Source: Pseudomonadota bacterium (GTDB taxonomy: Bacteria; Pseudomonadota; Gammaproteobacteria; Xanthomonadales; Rhodanobacteraceae). From it: a DNA stretch of 57,162 nucleotides. A program made the translations under genes and the position numbers. The DNA is taken from assembly GCA_029561145.1 (NCBI GenBank), contig JAKQJM010000048.1, forward strand, positions 1-57,162. Reading direction: 5' to 3'. Position 1 is the stretch's first letter. Every line of letters starts with the position of its first letter. Below are positions 1 through 10,026 of the stretch, in pieces. The notes beneath the pieces were generated by a model. The model worked only from the letters and a program-made list of their open reading frames with translations. It was not told the origin of the DNA and ran no database searches.

Positions 1-1
1 G

Positions 2-3000
2 GCGCATGGCACCGCGACGCCGCTCGGTGACCCGATCGAGATCGAAGGACTGACGACAGCATTCCGGCGCTCCACCGAAGCGACTGGCTACTGCGCGATC
101 GGCTCGCTGAAGAGCAACATGGGCCACCTGGTCATTGCGGCTGGCGCGGCCGGACTGATCAAGACCGCACTCTCGCTCGAACACCGGATCCTGCCGCCGA
201 CCCTGTACGTCGATGCGCTCAATCCAGCCATCGATTTCGCGCGATCGCCGTTCGTGGTCAACCGCGCGTTGCATCCATGGACCGGGGATGCACCGCTGCG
301 CGCCGGCGTCAGCGCGTTCGGTGTCGGCGGCACGAATGCGCATGTCGTGGTCGAGGAGGCGCCGCCGCCGGGACGTTCCGAACCCGGTGAAGCACCGCAT
401 GTGCTCGCGCTGTCGGCGCGGACTGCGCAGGCCCTGTCCGATTCGACGCGACGGCTCGCGGCGGAGCTCGGCAGGAATCCTTCCAGCGAACTGGCCGATG
501 TCGCGCATACCCTGGCGGTTGGGCGCAAGCCATTCGCGGTGCGCCTGGCCGTGGTCGCCGACAGCCACGCCGAGGCAGCCGCGCTGCTGTCCGCGCAGGC
601 CGACGAACAGGCGCTTGCGATCGAGCGCGAGCCCGACACGGTATTCCTGTTTCCGGGCCAGGGTGCACAGTACGCCGGCATGGGACGCGAGCTGCACAGG
701 CGAGAGCCGGTGTTTCGCGCGGCACTCGATACCTGCGCGGAGGTTCTCGCCGGCGAGCTTGGATTCGATATCCGCGAACGCATGTTCGCCAGCGACGGCG
801 CCGCGCTCGCCGAGACCGCGATCACCCAGCCGGCAACGTTCGCGTTCGAGTATGCACTGGCGCAGTTGTGGCTCAGCACGGGCATCCGTCCGGCGTGCAT
901 GATCGGCCACAGCGTCGGCGAGTTCGTTGCGGCGAGCGTGGCCGGCGTGATGAATCTCGACGATGCATTGCGCCTGGTCGCCAGGCGCGGTCGCCTGATG
1001 CAGCAACTACCGGTTGGCGCGATGCTTTCGGTGCGCCTCGATGCCGCCGCGCTCGAAGCGCGCCTGTCCGGTTCGCTCGGCATGGCCGCGGTCAACGCGC
1101 CGTCCGCCTGCGTCGTGTCGGGCGAGATCGCCGACATCGAGACCCTGCGCATCGCGCTCGAGGGCGACGGCATCGCCTGCCGACCCTTGCGGACCTCGCA
1201 CGCGTTCCATTCCGCGATGATGGATCCGGTTCTCGATCCGTTCCGCGCCGAAGTCTCGCGCATCCCGCTGCGGGTGCCGAGCCTGCCGATCATCTCGACG
1301 CTGAGCGGCGAGCGCCTCACCGACGCCCAGGCGGTGTCGATCGATTACTGGACGCGCCACCTGCGCGATACGGTGCGCTATTCCGCGGCACTGGCGGGCG
1401 TGCAGGCGGCTTTTCCCGACAGCGTGCTGGTCGAGGTCGGACCGCGCGCGACGCTGACCACGCTCGCACGCCAGCACGCACCGCGCCCGCGTCACGCCCT
1501 TGCATCGGTCGTCGACACGCCCGAAGCCGAGGTCCGTGCATGGCGTGGTGCAGCCGCGAGGCTGTGGTGTCTTGGCGCGCCGCTCGACCTCACCACGTTG
1601 GATTGGCGCCAGCACAAGCGGCGCGTGTTGTTGCCGACCTATCCGTTCCAGCGCAAGCGCTACTGGCTCGAAGCAACCGCCGCGCCCGCTTCACCTGCCA
1701 GCACCCTGGCGCGTACACCCATCCCAGCCGTGCAGCCTGTGCTGCCTGCGGAGTCATCCATGGTACCTGCTGCTCCCGTCGCCGCATCGTCCGATCGACG
1801 ATCGCGCCTGCTCGCAACGCTGAAATCCCAGATCGAGGAGATCTCCGGGATCGAGATCGAAGGCAACGAAACCGCCAGCCCGTTCATCGAGCTCGGGCTC
1901 GATTCGCTGGCCCTGACCCAGGTTGCGCTGCAACTGTCGAAAACCTTCGGCATCAAGCTCGCGTTCCGTCAACTGATGGAGAAACTGTCGACGCTCGAGC
2001 AACTGGCCGATCACATCGATCGCGAGTCGCCACAGGCGGTCGCGCCGACATCGCCGGTTGCCGCGGCGCCGATGGCTTCATCGGATCTTCCGCTGCGAGC
2101 GATCGGAAACGTCAGCGCCGATGCCGGTCTGGTCCAGCGCGTGATCGAGCAGCAGATGCTGATCATGCAGCAACAACTCGCCGTGCTCGGCGCGCAGCAG
2201 GCAATACCCGCGACGTCCGTGCAGCCGGGCTCTGCGCCTGCCCAGTCACCTGTCGCGCCGGCCGAGGTCGCCAGCGCGGCGGCGGCGGAAGCGGTCGACG
2301 AGGAAGCCGCTCTCGCGCACACGCGCTATGACGTGAAAAAGGCATTCGGCGCAATCGCGCGCATCCACTCGACGCGAACCGAACTCGGCGAACGCCAGCG
2401 CACGCGACTGGCCGCCTTCATGCGCCGCTACATCGAGCGCACGCGCAAGTCGAAGCAGTACACGGTGTTGCACCGACCGCATCTGGCCGATCCGCGCGTG
2501 GTCAACGGATTCCGGCCGCTGCTCAAGGAAATGATCTACCAGATCGTCGTCGATCGCTCGCAGGGCGCGCGGGTCTGGGATATCGATGGCAACGAGTACA
2601 TCGACGTGCTCAATGGCTTCGGCATGAACCTGTTCGGCTGGCAGCCCGCGTTCGTCGTCGATGCAGTCAAGCGCCAGCTCGATGCCGGCTACGAGATCGG
2701 CCCCCAGCACGTGCTCGCCGGCGACCTCGCAAAGCGCATCTGCGAGATGACCGGATTCGATCGCGCCGGCCTGTGCAATACGGGCTCCGAGGCGGTGATG
2801 GGTGCGATCCGCATTGCGCGCACGGTGACCGGGCGCAACACCCTCGTGATCTTCACCGGTTCGTATCACGGCATCTTCGATGAAGTCATCGTGCGCGGCA
2901 CGAAGAAGCTGCGCTCGATACCTGCCGCACCGGGCATCCTGCGCAACACGGCGGAAAACGTGCTGGTCCTCGACTACGGCACGGCGGAAACCCTGGCGAT

Positions 3001-3871
3001 CATCCGCGAGCGTGCCAGCGAGATCGCCGCAGTGCTCGTCGAGCCGGTGCAGAGTCGTCGACCGGATTTCCAGCCGCGGGAATTCCTCCGGGATCTGCGC
3101 GGGATCACGCGTGATTCCGGCGCGCTGCTGATCTTCGACGAAGTCGTCACCGGCTTCCGCTCGCACCCGCGTGGCGCCCAGCACCTGCTCGGCATCGATG
3201 CCGATCTGGCCACCTACGGCAAGGTCGTCGGCGGCGGATTCCCGATCGGCGTCATCGCCGGCAAGCGCGCCTACATGGATGCGCTCGATGGCGGTCACTG
3301 GGAGTACGGCGATGATTCCGTGCCGAGTGTCGGCGTGACCTACTTCGCCGGCACCTTCGTGCGCCATCCGCTCGCGCTCGCCGCCGCAACCGCGGTGCTT
3401 GAGCATCTCGCCAGCGCAGGAGCATCCCTGCAGGAAGACCTGAACGCGCGCACCGCGGCCATGGTTGCCGAGATGAATGCAGTCTGCGCGAACACCGGCG
3501 CCCCGATCCTGATAACGCATTTCGCCTCGGTGTGGAAGCTGAACTTCACCGAGGATCACGCCCTGCAGGATCTCCTGTTCGCGATGATGCGCAGTCGCGG
3601 CATCCACATCCTCGACAACTTCCCGTGCTTCATGACCACCGCGCATGGCGACGTCGAGTTCAAGGCGATCGTGCAGGCGTTCCGCGAGTCGATCGCGGAG
3701 CTCCAGGAATCCGATTTCCTGCCGCGCAGGGTCAATGCGGCGGTGCCGACATTCGATGCGGAGCATCCTCCGGTGCCGGGCGCGCGGCTGGGCAAGGATG
3801 CGCAGGGCAATCCCGCATGGTTCGTGCCGAATCCCGACCTTCCTGGCAAATACATGAAGGTGGATGCGTGA
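2..3871 (+). CDS. Type I polyketide synthase, 3' part: KS(end)-AT-ACP-aminotransferase
   Basis: The reading frame is open from base 2, so the gene starts upstream; 1289 codons are visible. The first residues are the end of a ketosynthase: the AHGT..PLGDP motif with its active-site His, then the SLKSNMGHL lysine motif. An acyltransferase follows, with FPGQGAQ near residue 216, GHSVGE with active Ser at about 304, and the HAFH motif that in this family indicates malonyl-CoA. An ACP has its phosphopantetheine Ser at about 635 (GLDSL). The last 530 residues are a class III PLP aminotransferase (NTGSEAV, YHGIFDE, IFDEVVTGF, PLP lysine at about 1074 in YGKVVGGG), like the AMT domains of microcystin McyE and mycosubtilin MycA. 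No KR, DH or ER lies in the visible part, so a beta-keto thioester would be aminated directly. The stop overlaps the NRPS start as GTGA, indicating translational coupling. Substrate and upstream modules are unknown. Confidence 0.93.
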   Translation, partial: AHGTATPLGDPIEIEGLTTAFRRSTEATGYCAIGSLKSNMGHLVIAAGAAGLIKTALSLEHRILPPTLYVDALNPAIDFARSPFVVNRALHPWTGDAPLRAGVSAFGVGGTNAHVVVEEAPPPGRSEPGEAPHVLALSARTAQALSDSTRRLAAELGRNPSSELADVAHTLAVGRKPFAVRLAVVADSHAEAAALLSAQADEQALAIEREPDTVFLFPGQGAQYAGMGRELHRREPVFRAALDTCAEVLAGELGFDIRERMFASDGAALAETAITQPATFAFEYALAQLWLSTGIRPACMIGHSVGEFVAASVAGVMNLDDALRLVARRGRLMQQLPVGAMLSVRLDAAALEARLSGSLGMAAVNAPSACVVSGEIADIETLRIALEGDGIACRPLRTSHAFHSAMMDPVLDPFRAEVSRIPLRVPSLPIISTLSGERLTDAQAVSIDYWTRHLRDTVRYSAALAGVQAAFPDSVLVEVGPRATLTTLARQHAPRPRHALASVVDTPEAEVRAWRGAAARLWCLGAPLDLTTLDWRQHKRRVLLPTYPFQRKRYWLEATAAPASPASTLARTPIPAVQPVLPAESSMVPAAPVAASSDRRSRLLATLKSQIEEISGIEIEGNETASPFIELGLDSLALTQVALQLSKTFGIKLAFRQLMEKLSTLEQLADHIDRESPQAVAPTSPVAAAPMASSDLPLRAIGNVSADAGLVQRVIEQQMLIMQQQLAVLGAQQAIPATSVQPGSAPAQSPVAPAEVASAAAAEAVDEEAALAHTRYDVKKAFGAIARIHSTRTELGERQRTRLAAFMRRYIERTRKSKQYTVLHRPHLADPRVVNGFRPLLKEMIYQIVVDRSQGARVWDIDGNEYIDVLNGFGMNLFGWQPAFVVDAVKRQLDAGYEIGPQHVLAGDLAKRICEMTGFDRAGLCNTGSEAVMGAIRIARTVTGRNTLVIFTGSYHGIFDEVIVRGTKKLRSIPAAPGILRNTAENVLVLDYGTAETLAIIRERASEIAAVLVEPVQSRRPDFQPREFLRDLRGITRDSGALLIFDEVVTGFRSHPRGAQHLLGIDADLATYGKVVGGGFPIGVIAGKRAYMDALDGGHWEYGDDSVPSVGVTYFAGTFVRHPLALAAATAVLEHLASAGASLQEDLNARTAAMVAEMNAVCANTGAPILITHFASVWKLNFTEDHALQDLLFAMMRSRGIHILDNFPCFMTTAHGDVEFKAIVQAFRESIAELQESDFLPRRVNAAVPTFDAEHPPVPGARLGKDAQGNPAWFVPNPDLPGKYMKVDA

Positions 3872-6800
3872 CTGCCGAGATGCCGGTCAAGGGCGGCGCG
3901 GTTGCCGTCGACTACGATCCGTTTGCCGACGCGCCGTTGCAGCGCGTGGTTGCCGCGACCGAGGCGCAGCGCGAGATCTGGCTGGCTGCCACGCTCGAGC
4001 CGCGTGCCTCGCTGGCCTACAACGAAGCAGTGAGCCTGCATTTCGAGGGCGTGCTCGATACGCAGGCCATGATCCGGGCGCTGCATGCGCTGCTGGCCAG
4101 GCACGAGGCATTGCGCGGCACGCTCAGCGCCGACGGCGCGCAGTTCTGCATCGCTGCGCAGGTCGAGCTTCCGCTGCAGCGGCAGGATTTGTCCGGCGCC
4201 TCCGATGCGCAGCGCGAAGCGGCCATCGGCGACGTCCTGCGTCGCGCGGTCGAGGACCCGTTTGACCTGACGGCTGGTCCGCTGCTGCGCGCCGACCTGC
4301 TGCGCCTCGGCGACGCCGCGCATCTGCTCGTGCTGGCCACCCATCACATCGTGTGCGACGGATGGTCGTTCGGCGTCATCGTGCGCGACCTGTCCGCGCT
4401 GTATGCGCGCGAATGCGGCGCGGCGGCAAGCGACCTGCCGATCGCCGATTCGTTTGCGGATTTCGCGATGGCCGAGGCGCTTCACCCGCAATCGGATGGA
4501 TATGCCATCGACGAGGCCTACTGGACAGGCCGCTATGCGCAGGTGCCCGAGCCGCTGGAACTTCCGCTTGATCGCGCGCGTCCGCGACAGCGCAGCTTCG
4601 CCTCGCATCGCCAGGACAGGATCCTCGATGGCGAGCTCGTTTCGGCAATCAAGCGCGCCGGTGCGGCGCGCGGCGCCAGCCTGTTTGCCAGCCTGCTCAC
4701 GATGTTCGGCGTGCTGCTCCAGCGCATCAGCGGACAGAACGACCTGGTCATCGGTATTCCGGCGGCGGGCCAGGCCAGCACGGATCATCCCGGCCTGGTC
4801 GGACATGCGGTCAATGTGTTGCCGCTGCGCCTGGAACTCGATCCCGAGGCCTCGCTCGGCGACGTCATCGGCAAGCTCCGCGGCGATCTGCTCGATGCAT
4901 TCGAGCATCAGCGCTACACCTTCGGCACCCTGCTGCGGCGGCTTGCCCTCAGCCGCGATCCGGGCCGCCTTCCGCTCGTCGCGGTGTTGTTCAATCTCGA
5001 TCCGGGGCTCGATGACGCGATGCTCGGCTTCAAGGACCTTGCGGCGAGTTTCGGCGGCGTGCCGCGCCACTACGAGAACTTCGAGATCTTCGTCAACGCC
5101 GTGCAGGTCGGTCCGGCATTGCGGCTTGAATGCCAGTACAACACCGACCTGTTCGATCAGGCGACGATCGCGCGCTGGCTGGACCTTTACCAGACCTTGC
5201 TCGGTGATCTTGCCGGCAACATGGAGAACGCGATTTCGGCGTTGCCGTTGCTGTCGACATCGGCCCTGGCCGAGCTTCGCGCGCTGCAGCCGGAGCCGAG
5301 TGCATACAACCGCTCGTGTCGCATCGAGAGCCTGATCTTCGCCCAGGGCGAACGCACGCCCGATGCGATTGCGCTGGAATTCGCCGATGTCCGCTGGACC
5401 TATGCCCAACTCATCGCGCGCGCCCGAGCGATTGCCTGCGCCGTGCGTGAACATGGCGTCGCTGCCGGACAGTTCGTCGGTATCGCGCTGGATCGTGGCC
5501 CCGACATGGTTGCCGCGCTGCTCGGCGTGCTCGCGAGTGGCGCCGGCTACGTGCCGCTCGATCCGGCGTTTCCGCGCGAGCGCCTCGATTTCATGGCCGC
5601 CGATGCAGGGCTTGCGCTGCTGCTGACCGAAACGCGCCATGCCGGATCGATCGATGTTCCAGCCGGACGCAGCGTGCTGGTCGATTCGATCGGGGACGGG
5701 GCCGATGCTTTCGGCGACGACGCGAAAGGCGATGCCGAAGCGGTCGCCTACGTGATCTACACCTCGGGTTCGACCGGCAAACCGAAAGGCGTCTGCGTAC
5801 CGCATCGCGCGGTCGTCAATTTCCTTGACAGCATGCGTCGCGAGCCCGGCCTTGCGCCGGGCGATCGCCTGCTTGCGGTGACGACGCTCTCGTTCGATAT
5901 CGCGGTGCTCGAACTGCTGCTGCCGCTCAGCGTCGGCGCCAGCGTCGTGCTCGCTTCGCGCGAACAGGCCATGGACGGTCGCGCGCTCGTCGACCTGATT
6001 CACTCGCGCAGCATCAATGTCATGCAGGCGACGCCAGCGACCTGGCGCGTGCTGATCGATGCCGGCTGGCGCGGCCATCGCGGCTTCAAGGCGTTGTCTG
6101 GCGGCGAATCCCTGCCGACCGATCTGGCGGCCAAGCTCGTGCCGCGTTGCGGGTCGCTGTGGAACATGTATGGACCGACCGAGACAACGGTGTGGTCGAC
6201 CTGCGCGCGAATCACGGATGCCGCTGCCGCGATCACGATCGGTCGCCCGATCGCGAACACGACCGTGTGGATACTCGATGGCAACGGAAGATCCTGTCCG
6301 ATCGGCGTGCCCGGCGAGATCGCGATCGGCGGTGAAGGCGTGACGCTCGGTTATCTCGGCCGGGAAGAATTGACCGCCGAACGCTTTGTCGTCGACCCGT
6401 TCGCATCAAGCGACGGTGCCCGCCTGTATCGCACCGGCGATCGCGGGCGCTGGCGCAACGATGGCCGGATCGAGCACCTCGGGCGCCTCGATTTCCAGGT
6501 CAAGGTGCGTGGATTCCGCATCGAGCTCGGCGACATCGAGGCGAACCTGCTGCGCCATGCGGACATCGCGCGCGTGGTTGCGGTGGTGCGCGAGGATCGA
6601 CCGGGTGATCAGCGCCTTGTCGCCTACCTGAGCCTGGCCGAGGCAGCGACGTTCGATGAGCGCGCCGTGCGCAGCCACCTGCGCGCCTTGCTGCCCGACT
6701 ACATGATTCCCCAGCATTTCGTCTGTCTCGATGCGATTCCATTGCTTCCGAACGGCAAGATCGATCGCGCGCGCCTGCCCTTGCCCGGCACGCCATCGGC

Positions 6801-9800
6801 ACCGGAAAAAAGTCACGAAGGTCCGCGCAACCCGATCGAGGCGCGCATCGCGGCGCTCATGGAATCCGCGCTTTCACTGCCTGGGATCGGCGTGCACGAT
6901 GACTTCTTCGCGCTCGGCGGACACTCGTTGCTCGCGGCGCAATTGACCACGCGACTCGGTCGCGAATTTGCGCTGCCCCTGTCGCTTGGTCTGCTCTTCG
7001 AGCATCCGACCGTAGCCGGGCTCGCCGCTGCGATCGGACAGCGCCTGGCGCAACCGGCCGATCCGCGGGCAGGCGCCATCGCCAGGTTGTCCGATCCGAC
7101 GCGCGCGCCGTTGTCGCTGCTGCAGAAGCGCCTGTGGTTGTTCGAACAGCTCAATCCCGGCAGCGTGGTCTACAACACGCCCTCGGCGCATCGCCTGCGC
7201 GGCGTGCTCGACGAGGCGGCGTTCGAGCGCGCGTTCGTCGAACTGACCCGCCGCCAGTCGATCCTGCGCACGACGATCGAACGCGACGGTGGCGAAGTCA
7301 TCCAGCGCATCCATGAAGCCGGGGCCGTGTCGCTGTTTCCGGCCGAAGACCTGTCCGCGCTTGCGCCAGAGGAGCGCGAGCGCGTGCTGAAGGTGCGGCT
7401 CGACGAACTGACCAATGTTCCGATCGATCTCGAAGCTTTGCCGCTCTATCGCGTCCACATGTTCCGCATGGACGGCGAGGAGCATGTGTTCTTCTTCATG
7501 CCGCATCACATCATCTGGGATGGCTGGTCGTTCGACCTGTTCTATACCGAGTTCGCCGAGCTCTATTCGGCCTGCCGCGAACAGCGCGAGCCCGTGCTGG
7601 AGCCGCCCGCGGCGAGCTATGGCGAATTCTCCGAGTGGCATTCGAGCTGGCTCGAAGGCGCCGACTACACCGCCCAGTTCACGCGTGAACTTGCGCACTG
7701 GAGGGAACGCCTCGAACGTCTCGGCGCGCCGCCACCGTTGCCGACCGACAAGCCGCGTGGAGCAAGCCTGGTCGGCCGCGGCGAGACCGAATGGATTTCC
7801 GTGCCGGCCGAACTGACGGCGCGGATGCGCGCGCTGGGCAGGAGTGTCGACGCGACGCTGTACATGGCCCTGCTTGGGGCGTACTACGCGTTGCTCTGGC
7901 GCTTCGTCGGTGGCTCCAACCTCGTCGTCGGCACGCCGGTCCGCGTGCGCGCTTCGGCCGATGTCGAAAACATCATGGGCCTGTTCACCAATCTGCTGCC
8001 ACTGCCGCTCGATGTCGATCCGGACGAGAGTTTCCTGGCGCTGGTCGCCCGCGTGAAGGCGGTCGTCATGCGCGGATTTGCCAGCCCCGAAGTGCAGCTC
8101 GAAGACCTGATGCGTGAACCCGGCATGCGCGAGCTGGCCGGAACGACGCACTTCTACCAGGCACAGTTTTCCTACCAGGATGCGCGCCAGCGACGATGCA
8201 ACTGGGGCGGGCTTGCCCAGCAGCAGGTTCTCGTGTTCCAGCGCGCCGCGAGCGAAGACCTCGCGATCTGGTTCCTCGAGCACGGCCAGGGCATGACCGG
8301 TGGCGTGCTGTACAACGCGGACCTGTTCGAAAGCGAAACGGCGCGCCTGTTCGCGAGCCGCTACCTCGCGTTGCTCGATCGCGTGATCGCCGATCCCGGG
8401 CAATCGATCGCCGCACTGACCTCGGCCGATGCCACCGAGCAGGAGCGCGTTCGCGCGTTCGCGGCTGCGCCGCGCACGGTCGTCGAATCGCGAATCGAGA
8501 GCGTGATCGAGGACCTGGCCGAATCCGCGCCGGAATCTCCCGCGCTGCGTATCGACGATCGCGTGGTTTCCCGCGCGCAGCTGGAACAACGCGCCAATCG
8601 CATTGCGGCCTGCCTGCGCGCACGCAAGGTCGGCAGCGGAACGGTCGTCGCGATCTGCATGAAGCACGGCGTTGATCGTGTCGCCGGCATGCTCGGCACG
8701 CTCAAGGCCGGGGCAATCGGTCTGCCGCTCGATCCCGCGGAGGCGGTCGAGCGGCTTTCGGCACGCATGCAGGATGTCGGCGCGAGCGTGCTGCTGGCCG
8801 ACGCGGCGAGCGGACGGATCAGGGACTGGCCGCGCGAACGAGCCTTGTATGCCGAGACGGATGCCGCGGAGCTGGATTCGGCATCGGCCTCACGCATTCC
8901 GGCGAATGCCGATGCCAATGCGCCGGCCTTCGTCTTTCACGCCGTTGGCGCGACGACGCCCGGCGCCGGCAGCGCGTTCACCCATGCCGACCTCGAAATC
9001 CTGCTGTCCGACATCGCGCATCGGCTCGGTTTGCGCGCCGGGCAGGTGCTGGTCGGGACCGCAGCGGCGGGCACCGCGATGCAAGCGATCGAATGCCTGC
9101 TCGCCTTGGGCCATGGCCTCGAGTACGCGCCGGCGTCGGCCGCCGAACGCATGCACGGAGGGACCCTGTCGTCGCGTGTTGCGTCGAGCCAGCCCGCGTG
9201 CGTGTTCGTCAGTGACGAGGCGTTGCCGGAACTGGCCCTGCTTGCGCAATCCAAAACGCGCGTGCCTTGCGTCGTGCATGTCGGCGACAGCTTGCCTGCC
9301 GATACGCTCGATCGGCTGCGCACGGTCGCGCACGAGGTCTGGTTTGCCGGCGGCGCCGCGTGCGCGCTGCCGTTTGTTTCGCTGGGACGGATGCCCGAGG
9401 CGGACAGCGATCTCGGCAGTGCGGTTCGCCCGCTGGTCTGGCCAGGCCTGCGCCTGCTCGACGAGCGCGACGCGCTGGTCCCGGTTGGCAGTACCGGGCG
9501 GATCTGGATGGCCGGTCCGCGACCGTTCGGTGCGATTGCCCAGACCTCGGCACGCCGGATGCCGGGCGAATCGGACGCCGATCGGGCGTGGATGCCGACT
9601 GTGCTGTCGGGACGATGGCTGGCCGATGGCCGCCTCGGCCTGCTCGACAGCTCGGGCCGCGCGCGGCCCAAGCCGCAGCGGCGCGACGAAGCACGCGCCG
9701 AGCCGGTGCCGGCGGGCGGTCCCCTCAGTCCTGCGGAGCGCTGGCTGGCCGACCTCTGGCAGGAATTGCTCGGCGTCGACGCGGTCGATGCGCAGGACAA

Positions 9801-10026
9801 CTTCTTCGATCTCGGCGGTCATTCCCTGCTTGCGATGACCCTGGTTGCTCAGGTCGAGGAACGCAGCGGGGTCCGCCTCGGCATACTGAAACTCGCCAAC
9901 AGCAGCTTGCGTGCGCTTGCCGCCGAGCTGTCGCAGGACGCGATCGAGAACGGCATGCGCAAGGCACCGGGCCTGCGCGACCGTGCGCTCAAGCTGTTCG
10001 GGCTGCGCCGCGGGCCAGCATCGTGA
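3868..10026 (+). CDS. Non-ribosomal peptide synthetase, C-A-PCP-C-A(degenerate)-PCP
   Basis: 2052 aa from a GTG start that overlaps the PKS stop (GTGA). The in-frame reading extends further upstream, but only inside the PKS. Module 1: condensation domain with HHIVCDG at about 159-165; adenylation domain with YTSGSTGKPKG near 632, YGPTETT, YRTGD, the long A8 motif and NGKIDR; carrier Ser at about 1020 (LGGHSLL). Pocket residues read by eye as roughly D-I-L-Q-L-G-M-V-W-K, which resembles glycine codes; this is tentative. Module 2: condensation domain with intact HHIIWDG at about 1213, then an adenylation-like region of about 380 residues whose P-loop equivalent reads VGATTPGAG (about 1693) and which has no YGPTE, YRTGD, A8 or A10 motif. 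A final carrier domain has Ser at about 1986. There is no thioesterase or reductase domain. It accepts the aminated acyl chain from the PKS and would condense it with one or two amino acids. Release must be in trans. Confidence 0.93.
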   Translation: MTAEMPVKGGAVAVDYDPFADAPLQRVVAATEAQREIWLAATLEPRASLAYNEAVSLHFEGVLDTQAMIRALHALLARHEALRGTLSADGAQFCIAAQVELPLQRQDLSGASDAQREAAIGDVLRRAVEDPFDLTAGPLLRADLLRLGDAAHLLVLATHHIVCDGWSFGVIVRDLSALYARECGAAASDLPIADSFADFAMAEALHPQSDGYAIDEAYWTGRYAQVPEPLELPLDRARPRQRSFASHRQDRILDGELVSAIKRAGAARGASLFASLLTMFGVLLQRISGQNDLVIGIPAAGQASTDHPGLVGHAVNVLPLRLELDPEASLGDVIGKLRGDLLDAFEHQRYTFGTLLRRLALSRDPGRLPLVAVLFNLDPGLDDAMLGFKDLAASFGGVPRHYENFEIFVNAVQVGPALRLECQYNTDLFDQATIARWLDLYQTLLGDLAGNMENAISALPLLSTSALAELRALQPEPSAYNRSCRIESLIFAQGERTPDAIALEFADVRWTYAQLIARARAIACAVREHGVAAGQFVGIALDRGPDMVAALLGVLASGAGYVPLDPAFPRERLDFMAADAGLALLLTETRHAGSIDVPAGRSVLVDSIGDGADAFGDDAKGDAEAVAYVIYTSGSTGKPKGVCVPHRAVVNFLDSMRREPGLAPGDRLLAVTTLSFDIAVLELLLPLSVGASVVLASREQAMDGRALVDLIHSRSINVMQATPATWRVLIDAGWRGHRGFKALSGGESLPTDLAAKLVPRCGSLWNMYGPTETTVWSTCARITDAAAAITIGRPIANTTVWILDGNGRSCPIGVPGEIAIGGEGVTLGYLGREELTAERFVVDPFASSDGARLYRTGDRGRWRNDGRIEHLGRLDFQVKVRGFRIELGDIEANLLRHADIARVVAVVREDRPGDQRLVAYLSLAEAATFDERAVRSHLRALLPDYMIPQHFVCLDAIPLLPNGKIDRARLPLPGTPSAPEKSHEGPRNPIEARIAALMESALSLPGIGVHDDFFALGGHSLLAAQLTTRLGREFALPLSLGLLFEHPTVAGLAAAIGQRLAQPADPRAGAIARLSDPTRAPLSLLQKRLWLFEQLNPGSVVYNTPSAHRLRGVLDEAAFERAFVELTRRQSILRTTIERDGGEVIQRIHEAGAVSLFPAEDLSALAPEERERVLKVRLDELTNVPIDLEALPLYRVHMFRMDGEEHVFFFMPHHIIWDGWSFDLFYTEFAELYSACREQREPVLEPPAASYGEFSEWHSSWLEGADYTAQFTRELAHWRERLERLGAPPPLPTDKPRGASLVGRGETEWISVPAELTARMRALGRSVDATLYMALLGAYYALLWRFVGGSNLVVGTPVRVRASADVENIMGLFTNLLPLPLDVDPDESFLALVARVKAVVMRGFASPEVQLEDLMREPGMRELAGTTHFYQAQFSYQDARQRRCNWGGLAQQQVLVFQRAASEDLAIWFLEHGQGMTGGVLYNADLFESETARLFASRYLALLDRVIADPGQSIAALTSADATEQERVRAFAAAPRTVVESRIESVIEDLAESAPESPALRIDDRVVSRAQLEQRANRIAACLRARKVGSGTVVAICMKHGVDRVAGMLGTLKAGAIGLPLDPAEAVERLSARMQDVGASVLLADAASGRIRDWPRERALYAETDAAELDSASASRIPANADANAPAFVFHAVGATTPGAGSAFTHADLEILLSDIAHRLGLRAGQVLVGTAAAGTAMQAIECLLALGHGLEYAPASAAERMHGGTLSSRVASSQPACVFVSDEALPELALLAQSKTRVPCVVHVGDSLPADTLDRLRTVAHEVWFAGGAACALPFVSLGRMPEADSDLGSAVRPLVWPGLRLLDERDALVPVGSTGRIWMAGPRPFGAIAQTSARRMPGESDADRAWMPTVLSGRWLADGRLGLLDSSGRARPKPQRRDEARAEPVPAGGPLSPAERWLADLWQELLGVDAVDAQDNFFDLGGHSLLAMTLVAQVEERSGVRLGILKLANSSLRALAAELSQDAIENGMRKAPGLRDRALKLFGLRRGPAS

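Noticed and set aside
88..1320. Long minus-strand frame of 410 codons opposite the PKS
   Set aside because: Composition is rich in Ser, Arg and Ala with no family motif; it mirrors the PKS reading frame, as usual in high-GC DNA.
3556..6078. 840-codon minus-strand frame opposite the NRPS, and a similar one at 6874-8667
   Set aside because: Low-complexity His/Arg/Gln/Gly-rich translation without motifs; the NRPS on the other strand has complete domains.
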